From: Hymenobacter sp. BT559
GTDB taxonomy: Bacteria; Bacteroidota; Bacteroidia; Cytophagales; Hymenobacteraceae
Assembly: GCF_016427535.1 (NCBI RefSeq)
Contig: NZ_JAELXV010000006.1
Coordinates: 186,001 to 250,000, forward strand
Direction: 5' to 3'
DNA length: 64,000 nt
Positions 25,763 to 33,920 of the stretch are shown here, piece by piece. Each line of letters opens with the position of its first letter. The first letter of the stretch is position 1. The translations under genes and the position numbers were made by a program. Below the pieces are notes generated by a model, which saw only the letters and a program-made list of their open reading frames with translations, was not told where the DNA came from and did no database searches.

Positions 25763-26146
25763 TTAGTAAGTGCTGTCGCCGAGGTCGGTGGCGGGCTGCG
25801 GCGGCTGCTGGCCATCGCGGGGCTGCTGCTCGCCATCGTAGGCTGGGCGCGGGCGGTCAAGCTCGGCCACCTCCTCTTCGGTTAGCAGCTCGTCGCGCAC
25901 GTAGTCCACAGCATCGTGCAGGGCATCAATGAATTTGTTGAAATCTTCTTTATACAGAAAAATTTTGTGTTTCTCGTAGCTAGCTGGTCCGTCGGGGTCG
26001 CTGCCGGGGCGGCGTTTGCTTTCAGTGATGGTGAGGTAATAGTCTTGGCCGCGCGTGGCTTTTACGTCGAAGAAATACGTGCGCTTGCCCGCCTTCATGC
26101 GGTGGGAGTAAATTTCTTCCTGGTCTCGGGGGTAACGGTCGTCCAC
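25763..26146 (-). CDS. PUR-family DNA/RNA-binding protein (DUF3276)
   Basis: 127 residues. It starts at GTG (MDDRYPRDQEEIYSHRMKAG). Residues about 12-90 match the bacterial PUR-alpha-like repeat: KRTYFFDVKATRGQDYYLTITESKR, then FLYKEDFNKFIDALHDAVDYV. The family binds single-stranded nucleic acid and is very common in Bacteroidota. The C-terminal 35 residues are acidic and Pro/Gln-rich (GEQQPRDGQQPPQPATDLG), probably disordered. A TATATTTG -7 element lies about 60 nt upstream. Confidence 0.9.
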   Translation of the reverse strand: MDDRYPRDQEEIYSHRMKAGKRTYFFDVKATRGQDYYLTITESKRRPGSDPDGPASYEKHKIFLYKEDFNKFIDALHDAVDYVRDELLTEEEVAELDRPRPAYDGEQQPRDGQQPPQPATDLGDSTY

Positions 26147-26205
26147 AATTAAAGTGTTGAAAAGAGAAAACGTATTTGGAGCGATTAGGCCGCACTAATG
26201 GTTTA

Positions 26206-26213
26206 CAAATATA
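26206..26213 (-). promoter_or_regulatory. Putative -7 element for the PUR gene (TATATTTG)
   Basis: Exact TAnnTTTG match on the minus strand, 60 nt upstream of the GTG start. A TTTTG lies further upstream but the spacing is not ideal. Confidence 0.4.
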
Positions 26214-26335
26214 AAGCCAAATTAGCTAGCTTTCTACTCCTTTCAAAAGCACGCGGCGGGGCCGTAGCCAATGATTTAGGCCCAAGGTTTCATCTTCAGA
26301 ATTTAATCAGAAGCTAGCGCAGTTAGGAATTTCGA

Positions 26336-26343
26336 TAGCTTTG
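26336..26343 (+). promoter_or_regulatory. Putative -7 element for the DUF58 gene (TAGCTTTG)
   Basis: Exact TAnnTTTG match 40 nt upstream of the DUF58 ATG. No clear TTTG at -33. Confidence 0.4.
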
Positions 26344-26382
26344 TAGCAATCCTCGGTTAGCAATTAGTTCTTTTCTTATTCT

Positions 26383-27321
26383 ATGCCTGCTCCTGCCCTT
26401 GACCTAGCGGCCATCCGCTCTTTCGAAAACCTGGAGCTGCTGGCCCGGCAGCTGGTCGATGGCTTTATCACAGGGCTGCACCAGTCGCCCTATCACGGCT
26501 TTTCGGTTGAGTTTTCGGAACACCGCCTCTACAACCCCGGCGAGAGCACCCGGCACATGGACTGGAAAGTGTTTGCGCGCACCGACAAGCTCTTTGTGAA
26601 GCGCTACGAGGAAGAAACCAACCTACGCGCCCACCTGCTGCTCGACGTGAGCCCCAGCATGTATTATCCCGCACCGGGCCACGACAAGCTAAAGTTTAGC
26701 GTGCTGGCTGCGGCGGCCCTCACCACGCTTTTGCAGCGCCAGCGCGATGCCGTGGGCCTCGTCACCTTCGGCGAACAGATAGAGCTGCAAACGCCCGTGC
26801 GCTCGACCACCGCCCACCGCCACACGCTGCTACTTACGCTGCAGCAACTGCTAGAGCGGCCCGCGCCGGCCGCTGGCACGCGCCGCCCGGCCACCGCCAC
26901 CGATGTGGCGGGCGTGCTGCACACCATTGCGCAGCAAATTCCGAAGCGCTCGCTCGTCATTGTGTTTAGCGACATGCTGGGGCGCGGCGCCCAGGAGCAA
27001 GAGGCCGCACTAGCCGCGCTGCAGCACCTGCGCCACCAGCACCACGAGGTGCTGCTGTTTCACATCCTAGACCGCGCTACCGAGTCGAACTTCGACTTCC
27101 AGGACAGGCCGTACATTTTTGAAGATGCCGAGACTGGCGAGGAAGTGCGCCTGCAGCCGTCGCAGGTGCGCGAGCAGTACCGCGTAGCTATGCAGCGGTT
27201 TGAGGAAGACCTGGCCCTGCGTTGCGGGCAGCTGAAAATTGATTTTGTGCCTGTCGATGTGCGCGAGCCCTTCGCCAAAGTTCTCTACGCTTACCTCGTT
27301 AAGCGAGGTAAAGCCCAGTAA
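26383..27321 (+). CDS. DUF58 domain-containing (vWA-like) protein
   Basis: 312 residues. RLYNPGESTRHMDWKVFART and LFVKRYEEETNLRAHLLLDV, then SPSMYY, form the DUF58 signature; DVSPSMYY is a MIDAS-like DxSxS. VGLVTFGEQI and RSLVIVFSDMLG complete the von Willebrand A fold. Such proteins usually partner a MoxR AAA ATPase and a BatA/BatB set, but no MoxR gene is adjacent here. It is cytosolic, with no membrane segment. A small membrane protein gene follows after 9 nt. Confidence 0.88.
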   Translation: MPAPALDLAAIRSFENLELLARQLVDGFITGLHQSPYHGFSVEFSEHRLYNPGESTRHMDWKVFARTDKLFVKRYEEETNLRAHLLLDVSPSMYYPAPGHDKLKFSVLAAAALTTLLQRQRDAVGLVTFGEQIELQTPVRSTTAHRHTLLLTLQQLLERPAPAAGTRRPATATDVAGVLHTIAQQIPKRSLVIVFSDMLGRGAQEQEAALAALQHLRHQHHEVLLFHILDRATESNFDFQDRPYIFEDAETGEEVRLQPSQVREQYRVAMQRFEEDLALRCGQLKIDFVPVDVREPFAKVLYAYLVKRGKAQ

Positions 27322-27330
27322 TTCAATCGC

Positions 27331-27573
27331 ATGTTTGCTACTTATTTTTTCGGCACCATCTTTCTAATTTTCCTAGATGTCTTGCTGGCCCTCGTTACTA
27401 TGTACATCGCCTACTCGCACGGCCACTCGCGCCGCAAGTGGTTTTTGCTGGGCCTGGTGCTGCCGTTTTTCTCCATTTTTATTGCCCTAGGGGTCGCCAT
27501 CCGCGACGAGCAACGGGCCAAAGCTGCCCGTGGCGGTGCCCCTGCCCCAGTGCCCGAGCCCGGCGAGTTTTAA
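27331..27573 (+). CDS. Small membrane protein, unknown function
   Basis: 80 residues, two hydrophobic segments (about 5-28 and 38-57) joined by a short basic HGHSRRKW turn, and a short Ala/Pro-rich C-terminal tail. It follows the DUF58 gene by 9 nt and is probably cotranscribed. The pattern is like small two-TM proteins annotated only as hypothetical. It contains a CCTAGG (ALGV). Confidence 0.6.
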   Translation: MFATYFFGTIFLIFLDVLLALVTMYIAYSHGHSRRKWFLLGLVLPFFSIFIALGVAIRDEQRAKAARGGAPAPVPEPGEF

Positions 27574-27647
27574 GCAAAATGGCCGGGCGCCCGTAGCTTC
27601 GCGGCAGTTTTCAACCGGCCGGGCTGCCCGGCACTTTTGTTTTTTGT

Positions 27648-28103
27648 ATGTACCAAGTATTGTTGATTCTTCATTCGTGGGGGCGCTGGTTTGTGCTGGG
27701 CGTGGGCTTGCTAGCCTTGTTTCGGGCTTATAGCGGCTGGACGGGCCGCCGCCCCTTTACGAAAGGCGACAATGGCATCAGCGCAGCTTTTTCGGGCTTT
27801 ATGTGGCTGCAGGTTCTCATTGGCCTGGGTCTTTACTTCGGCCTGAGCCCCTGGGGCCTGAATGGCTTGAAGCAGTACGGGATGAAGGACCCTACCGCGC
27901 GCTTCTTCGGCATGGAGCACATTGCGGTGATGATAATTGCTGCTATTCTGGCGCAGGTAGGCCGCATCGCCCTCAAAAAGGCACCTAGCGACACCATCAA
28001 GCATAAAAAAGCCTTCATCTATTTCGGCATCGCCCTGCTGCTGGTGCTGCTCATGATTCCGTGGGGCATCTGGAACCCAGCACGCCCACTGTTCCGCCTC
28101 TAA
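27648..28103 (+). CDS. Four-TM membrane protein, cytochrome-b-like
   Basis: 151 residues with four hydrophobic helices (about 2-25, 46-68, 91-110, 121-140). MYQVLLILHSWGRWFVLGVG, the MEHIAVMIIAAILAQVGR helix and KHKKAFIYFG place histidines at or near membrane helices, as in short Bacteroidota proteins labelled cytochrome B. Haem binding is not proven. The stop codon TAA (28101-28103) forms the first bases of a long inverted repeat. Confidence 0.6.
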   Translation: MYQVLLILHSWGRWFVLGVGLLALFRAYSGWTGRRPFTKGDNGISAAFSGFMWLQVLIGLGLYFGLSPWGLNGLKQYGMKDPTARFFGMEHIAVMIIAAILAQVGRIALKKAPSDTIKHKKAFIYFGIALLLVLLMIPWGIWNPARPLFRL

Positions 28104-28283
28104 TCGCAGATTGTAACGGATTTAACGGATTGCGCGGATACGCCTGCTACGCAGGCTGACTAAGCTAAGTCTCCAACGAAAAAGGCTACCTGTTGAGGGT
28201 AGCCTTTTTTGTTTGCAGGTAGTCAGCCCACCGCAGGTGGGCGTATCCGCGTAATCCGTTAAATCCGTTACAATCTGCGATTA
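28101..28283. repeat. Palindromic repeat family C, spanning both stop codons of convergent genes
   Basis: The left arm starts TAATCGCAGATTGTAACGGA and continues TTTAACGGATTGCGCGGATACGCC; the right arm is its near-perfect complement ending GCGATTA. The TAA of the upstream plus-strand gene and the TAA of the downstream minus-strand gene are the outermost bases of the two arms. A separate terminator hairpin is nested in the middle (28178-28210). Confidence 0.9.
28178..28210. terminator. Bidirectional intrinsic terminator nested in family C repeat
   Basis: GAAAAAGGCTACC, loop TGTTGA, GGGTAGCCTTTTTT. It is flanked by A and T runs on both strands, between convergent genes. Confidence 0.9.
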
Positions 28284-29042
28284 GATGGATTGCCCGCCTG
28301 AGGCTTCCAGGCGCTGCGCGGTTATCCAGCGGGCTTCGTCGGTGCAGAGGAAGGCTACAACTGGGCCGATGTCGTCGGCCAGGCCCACGCGGCCTAGGGC
28401 TGTGAGCGCCACAATGTGGTCTTGCAGCTCCTGGTTGTCGCGCACGCGGCCGCCGCCGAAATCGGTGGCAATGGCACCGGGCGCCACGATATTGACCGTA
28501 ATGCCGCGGGCACCTAGCTCCTTCGCCTGGTACTTGGTGAGCGTTTCCATTGCCGTTTTCATGCTGGCATAGGTCGAGGAGCCCGGGTAGATAATGCGCG
28601 TCAGGCCCGACGAAATATTCACGATGCGCCCGCCGTCATTGAGCAGCGGCAGCGCCTGCTGGGTCAGGAAAAACGGCCCTTTGAAATGAATGTTGAGCGC
28701 TTGGTCAAATTGCTCCTCCGTTGTTTCGGCAAAGGGTGCATATAGCCCCGTACCGGCGTTGTTGATGAGAAAGTCAAACCGGTTGGTGTCGAATGTGTCG
28801 CGCAGGGCGGCCGTTACCTGTTCAAAAAAACTGCCGAACGTACTGACCTTGGACGCATCGAGCTGCAATGCCACAGCCTGCTGACCTAGGGCCACAATTT
28901 CGGCCACTACGCCTTCGGCCTCAGCTTGCTGGCTATGGTAGGTGAGGATAACATCGATGCCCTTTTTAGCTAAGTGTAGGGCCATGCTTTTGCCCAGGCC
29001 GCGGCTGCCACCAGTAACCAGGGCTATTTTTGAAGTACTCAT
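28281..29042 (-). CDS. Short-chain dehydrogenase/reductase (SDR)
   Basis: 253 residues. The cofactor motif is TGGSRGLGKSMALHLA (TGxxxGxG, residues 10-17), NNAG follows, and the catalytic Ser (NISSGL) and YASMK place the Ser-Tyr-Lys triad. GRVGLADDIGPVVAFLCTDEARWITAQ is the usual SDR C-terminus. It resembles 3-oxoacyl-ACP-reductase-like SDRs but no substrate can be named. An AraC-type regulator lies 80 nt upstream on the same strand. Confidence 0.9.
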   Translation of the reverse strand: MSTSKIALVTGGSRGLGKSMALHLAKKGIDVILTYHSQQAEAEGVVAEIVALGQQAVALQLDASKVSTFGSFFEQVTAALRDTFDTNRFDFLINNAGTGLYAPFAETTEEQFDQALNIHFKGPFFLTQQALPLLNDGGRIVNISSGLTRIIYPGSSTYASMKTAMETLTKYQAKELGARGITVNIVAPGAIATDFGGGRVRDNQELQDHIVALTALGRVGLADDIGPVVAFLCTDEARWITAQRLEASGGQSI

Positions 29043-29122
29043 TTTCAGGGTTATTTAGGGTGAAATGACTTGGCAAAGGTCTGAGCGGTGAAGAGCTGCG
29101 TTATGGTGAGTAGTACAGTTTT

Positions 29123-29530
29123 TTAGGCGAGAGCCTCCACCATTTCGGGCTGCCCGGCGCGCACTTGCTCACGGTATTGCTTGGGTGTAATGCCGTTTGC
29201 AAAACGCTTAAAGAACTTGGTAAAATTGGCCGGGTCGTAGGTGAGCGTGGCCGCGATGGCGGCCACGGGCTGGTCGGTATCGCGCAGTAGCCCCTGCGCT
29301 ACGGCCAGGATGCGAAGTTGATAATCGTGGCACGGCGCGTGGCCCGCCACGAGCTTAATGGTATTGCTGAGGTGCGTGGGATGCAGGCAGAGCACGCCGG
29401 CTAGGTCACGGATTTCAAACATCTCGGTGGCCCGGCCCGCCACTAGGTCGGCCAGATGCTGGTCTACGGCGCGCAAGTAGTCGGCGTATATCTCGTGCTG
29501 GCGGGCCAGTATTTTCTTGGGAAGAGGCAT
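29123..29530 (-). CDS. AraC-type helix-turn-helix regulator (short)
   Basis: 135 residues, essentially only the DNA-binding region: FEIRDLAGVLCLHPTHLSNTIKLV is the first HTH and PVAAIAATLTYDPANFTKFFKRFANGITPKQYR the second. There is no sensor domain. It lies immediately upstream of the SDR gene and may control it. Normal for short Bacteroidota AraC proteins. Confidence 0.85.
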   Translation of the reverse strand: MPLPKKILARQHEIYADYLRAVDQHLADLVAGRATEMFEIRDLAGVLCLHPTHLSNTIKLVAGHAPCHDYQLRILAVAQGLLRDTDQPVAAIAATLTYDPANFTKFFKRFANGITPKQYREQVRAGQPEMVEALA

Positions 29531-29649
29531 ATCGAAGCAATAAATGGGCGGCGGAATATTCCTGCTGAATTGGGAGCTACCTAGACGCTAAACCAGACGG
29601 TTTACTTTTAGCTTCGCAAGCCCTCCAGCGTCTCCAACCAACTAATCCA

Positions 29650-30210
29650 ATGCCTACCGACTTCCTCGCCAGCGCACATAAGCAGTTTGCTTACTACCAG
29701 CTGCTCGGCGAGCAGGCTATGGCTCAAATCCCTGATGACAAGCTATTCTGGCAGCCCAATGCAGCCAGCAACAGCATCGCCACCATCGTGAAGCACTTGT
29801 GGGGCAACATGCTATCGCGCTGGACCGATTTCCTTACCACCGACGGCGAAAAGCCCTGGCGTGCCCGCGAAGCCGAGTTCGACAACGACCTCACCACCCG
29901 CGCCGAGGTAATGGCGAAGTGGCATGCGGGCTGGCAGTGCCTTTTCGCTGCCCTAGGTACCCTCACGCCTAACGACCTCGACCGCACCGTCTACATCCGC
30001 CACCAAGGCCACTCCGTGACGGAGGCCATCAATCGGCAACTCGCGCACTATCCCTACCACGTCGGTCAAATCGTATTTCTAGCCCGCCTCGTGGCCGATG
30101 ATTCGTGGCGGTCGCTATCCATTCCGCGTGGCAATTCGGCGGCTTATAATGCGGAGAAGTTTGCGCAGCTACCACACCAAGAGCACTTTACGGATGAGAA
30201 ATTAAGTTGA
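29650..30210 (+). CDS. DinB-like protein, DUF1572 family
   Basis: 186 residues. A four-helix DinB fold is suggested by the metal-site histidines in SIATIVKHLWGNMLSRWTDF and AHYPYHVGQIVFLARLV, in the order expected for DUF1572/DinB. DKLFWQPNAASNSIA is typical of the N-terminus. Relatives include thiol-dependent metalloenzymes such as bacillithiol transferases, but no function is proven for this branch. Divergent from the AraC gene. Confidence 0.82.
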   Translation: MPTDFLASAHKQFAYYQLLGEQAMAQIPDDKLFWQPNAASNSIATIVKHLWGNMLSRWTDFLTTDGEKPWRAREAEFDNDLTTRAEVMAKWHAGWQCLFAALGTLTPNDLDRTVYIRHQGHSVTEAINRQLAHYPYHVGQIVFLARLVADDSWRSLSIPRGNSAAYNAEKFAQLPHQEHFTDEKLS

Positions 30211-30231
30211 TAAAATAGCTTGAAGCCAAAT

Positions 30232-30762
30232 ATGAGCGATTCTTATATCTCGCTAATACCAACTGTTTCGGAGTATCCTAATCAAAAGATTATAGCAACC
30301 GACATCTGTACTTGGTTGATTACCGAAGCTATTATTAAACCGGAGGCATCAGCCTGTATTCTCTCTACAAAACCCGGATATTCTGTTAGTGAACAAGCAC
30401 AAAAGGCAGTTTACGCACCCTCACTTTTACCATTCCATTTAGCCACTAATGGCTTGGAAATCGTCACTGAACGAACAGTTTTCTCGACCGAGCTTGAAGA
30501 ATTGATTTGCCCAAACTGCAAGTATAATATTGCTTCAGACGATTGGGATTTAACGCCTTGGCTTGAGCAAAGAAGTATCGGGATGATTTGTCCACAGTGT
30601 GCCCAAGAGGCTTCTATTGAGCAATACACCTTTAGGCCTGATTGGGGTTTTAGCAACTTGGGTTTTACATTTTGGAACTGGCCGATATTAACTCAGCAAT
30701 TCATTAAAGCATTTGAAGCACAGCTTGGCTGCCCCGTTTCAGTAGTTTACGGAAAGGTTTAA
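30232..30762 (+). CDS. Hypothetical protein with zinc-ribbon-like CxxC pairs
   Basis: 176 residues from ATG 30232 (MSDSYISLIPTVSEYP). Two cysteine pairs, LICPNCKYN and MICPQCAQE, about 26 residues apart, suggest a zinc ribbon (about residues 92-124). The rest is unrecognised. GC is far lower than in flanking genes (near 40-45 percent) and it contains no CCTAGG, suggesting recent acquisition. It lies 21 nt downstream of the DinB gene. Function unknown. Confidence 0.65.
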   Translation: MSDSYISLIPTVSEYPNQKIIATDICTWLITEAIIKPEASACILSTKPGYSVSEQAQKAVYAPSLLPFHLATNGLEIVTERTVFSTELEELICPNCKYNIASDDWDLTPWLEQRSIGMICPQCAQEASIEQYTFRPDWGFSNLGFTFWNWPILTQQFIKAFEAQLGCPVSVVYGKV

Positions 30763-30823
30763 TAAGCAGTACGCAGGAGCAGACTTCAGCTTACAGTAGA
30801 TTTGATTCTCGTAACTTCGTGCC

Positions 30824-31726
30824 ATGTCGAAGACGCAGACCTTAGAGGACTTCTACCAGCAAAAAATCCATTGGATGCCCGAGAACCTGCGGCAGGACAT
30901 TGGACATTTCAATATGTTTCGGCTCGACGATTACGTAGGGCCGCGGGCGCACAACATGCCCTATAGCCGTAAGGATTTTTATAAAATCACGCTGGTTTCA
31001 GGTAACAGCAACTACCATTTTGCCGACAAAACGATAGAGTTGCGCGGTCACGCGCTATTTTTTGCTAACCCACTAGTTCCCTACACCTGGGAGCCGCTGG
31101 GTGACGACCAAACGGGTGTTTTCTGCATTTTCACCGAGGCTTTTTTGCAGCGGCAACTCGGCGCACTACCTCAAGACTTGCCGATGTTCCGGCCTGGCGG
31201 CCAGCCGGTTTATATGCTCTCTGACGAGCAACTGACGTCGCTGCAACCTCTATTCGACAAGATGCTGGCGGAGCTAAACTCCGATTACACTTATAAATAC
31301 GACTTACTGCGTACCTACGTGATGGAGCTGCTGCATAGCACCTTAAAGCTACAGCCCGCTACCACCCTCTACCACGACAGCAACGCGGCCACGCGCATTG
31401 CATCGCTGTTCACGGAGCTGCTGGAGCGGCAATTTCCAATAGAGTCGCCGGGGCAGCGAGTGCGGCTGCGCAGCGCCGAGTCGTTTGCGGGACAGCTAGC
31501 GGTGCACGTCAACCACCTCAACCGAGCGCTGAAGGAAGTGACGGGCAAGACTACGACCCAGCTCATTGCCAGCCGCCTAGTGCAAGAGGCCCACGCCCTG
31601 CTCAAGCATACACTCTGGAATGTGTCCGAAATCAGCTACTGCCTGGGCTTTGAAGAGCCGGCGCATTTCAGCAACTTCTTTCGCAAGCAAACCGGCATCG
31701 CGCCCACAGCTGTGCGGGTTGTTTGA
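30824..31726 (+). CDS. AraC-family transcriptional regulator
   Basis: 300 residues. The N-terminal cupin-like sensor (about 20-150: RKDFYKITLVSGNSNYHFAD, GHALFFANPLVPYTWEP) is followed by two HTHs: ESFAGQLAVHVNHLNRALKEV and VSEISYCLGFEEPAHFSNFF, then RKQTG near the C-terminus. It precedes two SDR genes on the same strand and probably controls them, responding to a small ligand. No ligand can be named. Confidence 0.9.
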   Translation: MSKTQTLEDFYQQKIHWMPENLRQDIGHFNMFRLDDYVGPRAHNMPYSRKDFYKITLVSGNSNYHFADKTIELRGHALFFANPLVPYTWEPLGDDQTGVFCIFTEAFLQRQLGALPQDLPMFRPGGQPVYMLSDEQLTSLQPLFDKMLAELNSDYTYKYDLLRTYVMELLHSTLKLQPATTLYHDSNAATRIASLFTELLERQFPIESPGQRVRLRSAESFAGQLAVHVNHLNRALKEVTGKTTTQLIASRLVQEAHALLKHTLWNVSEISYCLGFEEPAHFSNFFRKQTGIAPTAVRVV

Positions 31727-31808
31727 TTTTTGCAAGCATTGGTTTGAACCAGGTAAGCCGGTTGGCTAGGGGCACCGCTTGTTTTGCATTGTCAAAAACG
31801 CAAAACGT

Positions 31809-32648
31809 ATGAGCACTCCCAAAACCTGGTTTGTAACCGGCGCCTCGCAGGGCCTAGGCCTGGCCCTGGTAAAGCGCCTGCTGCGCGAAGGCCACCAAGT
31901 GGCCGCTACTTCCCGCAATAAAGAAACCCTCGCCCAGGCAGTGGGCAACACCTCGGCGGCCTTCCTGCCGCTGCAAGCAGACCTAGGCAGTGATGCCAGT
32001 GTGCAAGCTGCCATTGCCCAAACTATCAGCACCTTCGGCCGCCTCGATGTGGTGGTGAACAACGCTGGCTACGGCATCGGCGGCAGCATCGAGGAGCTGA
32101 CCGACGCCGAAACGCGCCAAGCCTTCGACGTCAATGTATTTGGCACCCTAAATGTGTGCCGGCAGGCACTGCCGCACCTGCGCCAGCAGGGCGCAGGGCA
32201 TATTATCAATATTTCGTCTATCGCGGCGCTGGCGGGTGCTACCGGCTGGGCCGTGTACTCGGCCACCAAAGCGGCCGTGAGCGCCTTCACCGAAATTCTG
32301 GCGCAGGATGTGGCCAGCTTCGGCATCAAGGCGACAGTGGTAGAGCCCGGCGGGTTTCGCACCAACTTCCTCACCGCCGAGTCGCTGGCCCTGCCGCAGC
32401 AGCCCATCGCGGCCTACGAAGACGTGCGCGCCTCGCACGCTCGCTACCTCCAGCTAAATGGTAGCCAGGGCGGCGACCCCGAAAAAGCGGCTGCCGCCCT
32501 CATCGAGATTGCCGCCGAAGCCAACCCGCCCCTGCACCTGCTGCTCGGCCAGGATGCCTACAATCGCGCCACCAGCAAGCTCGAAGCCCTAGGGCAAAAT
32601 TTCCAGGCCTGGCGTGAGCTAACGCTTTCAACCGGCTTTACCAACTAG
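31809..32648 (+). CDS. SDR-family oxidoreductase (tandem copy 1)
   Basis: 279 residues from ATG 31809 (MSTPKTWFVTGASQGLG); the frame is open further upstream without family sequence. TGASQGLG cofactor loop, NNAGYG, INISSIAALAG (Ser) and YSATKAA (Tyr, Lys) are in place. It is of the classical type, similar to KR-like quinone or aldehyde reductases. The paralog at 32850 is clearly related (shared VVVNNAGYG, QAFDVNVFG/QNFEVNVFG and CRQALPHLRQQ/LRYATPHLRQQ patterns), so a local duplication is evident. Confidence 0.92.
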   Translation: MSTPKTWFVTGASQGLGLALVKRLLREGHQVAATSRNKETLAQAVGNTSAAFLPLQADLGSDASVQAAIAQTISTFGRLDVVVNNAGYGIGGSIEELTDAETRQAFDVNVFGTLNVCRQALPHLRQQGAGHIINISSIAALAGATGWAVYSATKAAVSAFTEILAQDVASFGIKATVVEPGGFRTNFLTAESLALPQQPIAAYEDVRASHARYLQLNGSQGGDPEKAAAALIEIAAEANPPLHLLLGQDAYNRATSKLEALGQNFQAWRELTLSTGFTN

Positions 32649-32849
32649 CAAAAAACCGGGGCGAAAGGCATCAATTTTCTAATTGATGTTACCAGAATAT
32701 AATTTTTGGCGTGCAACTACGGTATGTTAACTGCCATCTCGTCTATAGTGCAGTAGTCATCCACGTTTTAATTCCCGCCCTTATGTTGTACCTATTTGGC
32801 CGCCTCGCTCTCAGCGATTCTCTTTCTTACCACGAAGATTTCAACTACG

Positions 32850-33701
32850 ATGACTACCAAGAAAATATGGTTCGTGACCGGGGCCTCGAAGGGCCTGGGG
32901 CTGACGCTCGTGCGGCAGCTATTAGCCGCCGGCTACGCCGTGGCCGCTACCTCCCGCAATCTGGCCGAGCTAACGCAGGCTGTGTCAGCTGCACCTGACC
33001 AATTCCTACCCCTGCACATGGACCTCAGCAGCGAGGCCAGCGTGCAACAAGCTATCGAAGCCACCATCAGCACCCTAGGTGGGCTCGATGTGGTGGTAAA
33101 TAATGCAGGCTACGGCCAGCTCGGCGGCCTCGAAGAGCTTACGGACCAAGAAGTTCGGCAGAATTTTGAGGTCAATGTCTTCGGCCTGCTAAACGTGTTG
33201 CGCTACGCCACGCCGCACCTGCGGCAACAGGGCTCAGGCCAAGTATTCAACATTTCCTCGGTGGGTGGCTACACCGGCAGCTTCCCCGGCTGGGGCATTT
33301 ACTGCGGTACCAAGTTCGCCGTGGCCGGCCTTACCGAATCGTATGCCGCTGAAATGAAGGAATTTGGCGTGCACGCCACGGTAGTGTACCCCGGCTACTT
33401 CCGCACCGACTTCCTCACTAGCGGCTCGCTCGGCACGCCTAAAAAGCCAATTGCCGCTTACCAAGCTGTTCGCGATTCGCAAGTACAGCACGAGCAGCAA
33501 ATCAACGGCAACCAGCCCGGCGACCCAGTAAAAGCAGCGGAAGTGCTTATGCAGGTCAGCGAGGCCGAAAACCCGCCCGTCCACCTCTTCCTAGGTGCCG
33601 ACGCTAACCAGATGGCCACCCAGCAAATGGCCACTGTGCAGCGCGACGTGCAGCAGTGGCAAGCCGTGACGAGCGCTACGAATTTTGCTGTAGAAGCATA
33701 A
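32850..33701 (+). CDS. SDR-family oxidoreductase (tandem copy 2)
   Basis: 283 residues from ATG 32850 (MTTKKIWFVTGASKGLG). TGASKGLG, NNAGYGQLGG, FNISSVGGYTG and YCGTKFAVAGLTE give the cofactor loop, Ser, Tyr and Lys. It is a diverged tandem duplicate of the gene at 31809 with a 200-bp gap that has a hydrophobic open frame but no convincing gene. A family A palindrome starts 13 nt after the stop. Confidence 0.92.
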   Translation: MTTKKIWFVTGASKGLGLTLVRQLLAAGYAVAATSRNLAELTQAVSAAPDQFLPLHMDLSSEASVQQAIEATISTLGGLDVVVNNAGYGQLGGLEELTDQEVRQNFEVNVFGLLNVLRYATPHLRQQGSGQVFNISSVGGYTGSFPGWGIYCGTKFAVAGLTESYAAEMKEFGVHATVVYPGYFRTDFLTSGSLGTPKKPIAAYQAVRDSQVQHEQQINGNQPGDPVKAAEVLMQVSEAENPPVHLFLGADANQMATQQMATVQRDVQQWQAVTSATNFAVEA

Positions 33702-33713
33702 AGCAAAGCACTT

Positions 33714-33854
33714 AGGGCTCTAAACTACTCTGTCATGCTGATAAAGGAAGCATCTCATCACGGCTGTCTGCGTCAGAAATCAGACATGCTTGCGATTGCC
33801 GCGAACGTGAGTAGATGCTTCCTTCGTCAGCATGACAGAGTAGTTTAGAGCCCT
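33714..33854. repeat. Palindromic repeat family A, copy 2
   Basis: Left arm AGGGCTCTAAACTACTCTGT, then CATGCTGATAAAGGAAGCATCTC; the right arm is AGATGCTTCCTTCGTCAGCATGACAGAGTAGTTTAGAGCCCT-like, its complement. The interior (ATCACGGCTG...CGTCAGAA...GCGAACGTGA) matches the interior of copy 4 at 44778. It starts 13 nt after the SDR stop and runs into a second palindrome. Confidence 0.85.
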
Positions 33855-33914
33855 AGGTACTAAAAAGGCCCGCGCTGAAGCTTCAGCGCGGGCCTTTTTA
33901 GTACCTAGGGCTCT
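33847..33914. terminator. Perfect 34-bp palindrome / bidirectional terminator
   Basis: AGAGCCCTAGGTACTAAAAA, then GGCCCGCGCTGAAG, meets its exact reverse complement with no loop beyond the centre, 33880/33881. A and T runs flank the GC-rich core, as in bidirectional terminators. It holds two CCTAGG sites and lies between convergent genes. Confidence 0.85.
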
Positions 33915-33920
33915 TGGCAA

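Noticed and set aside
27585..27645. Possible terminator between 27573 and 27648
   Set aside because: A CCGGG/CCCGG hairpin with a T-rich tail exists but the stem is only 5 bp and the next gene starts at once; not strong enough to list.
32711..32998. Plus-strand frame upstream of the second SDR gene, with a hydrophobic start
   Set aside because: It overlaps the SDR start in another frame, and its second half is a shadow of SDR sequence. No support for a separate small membrane protein.
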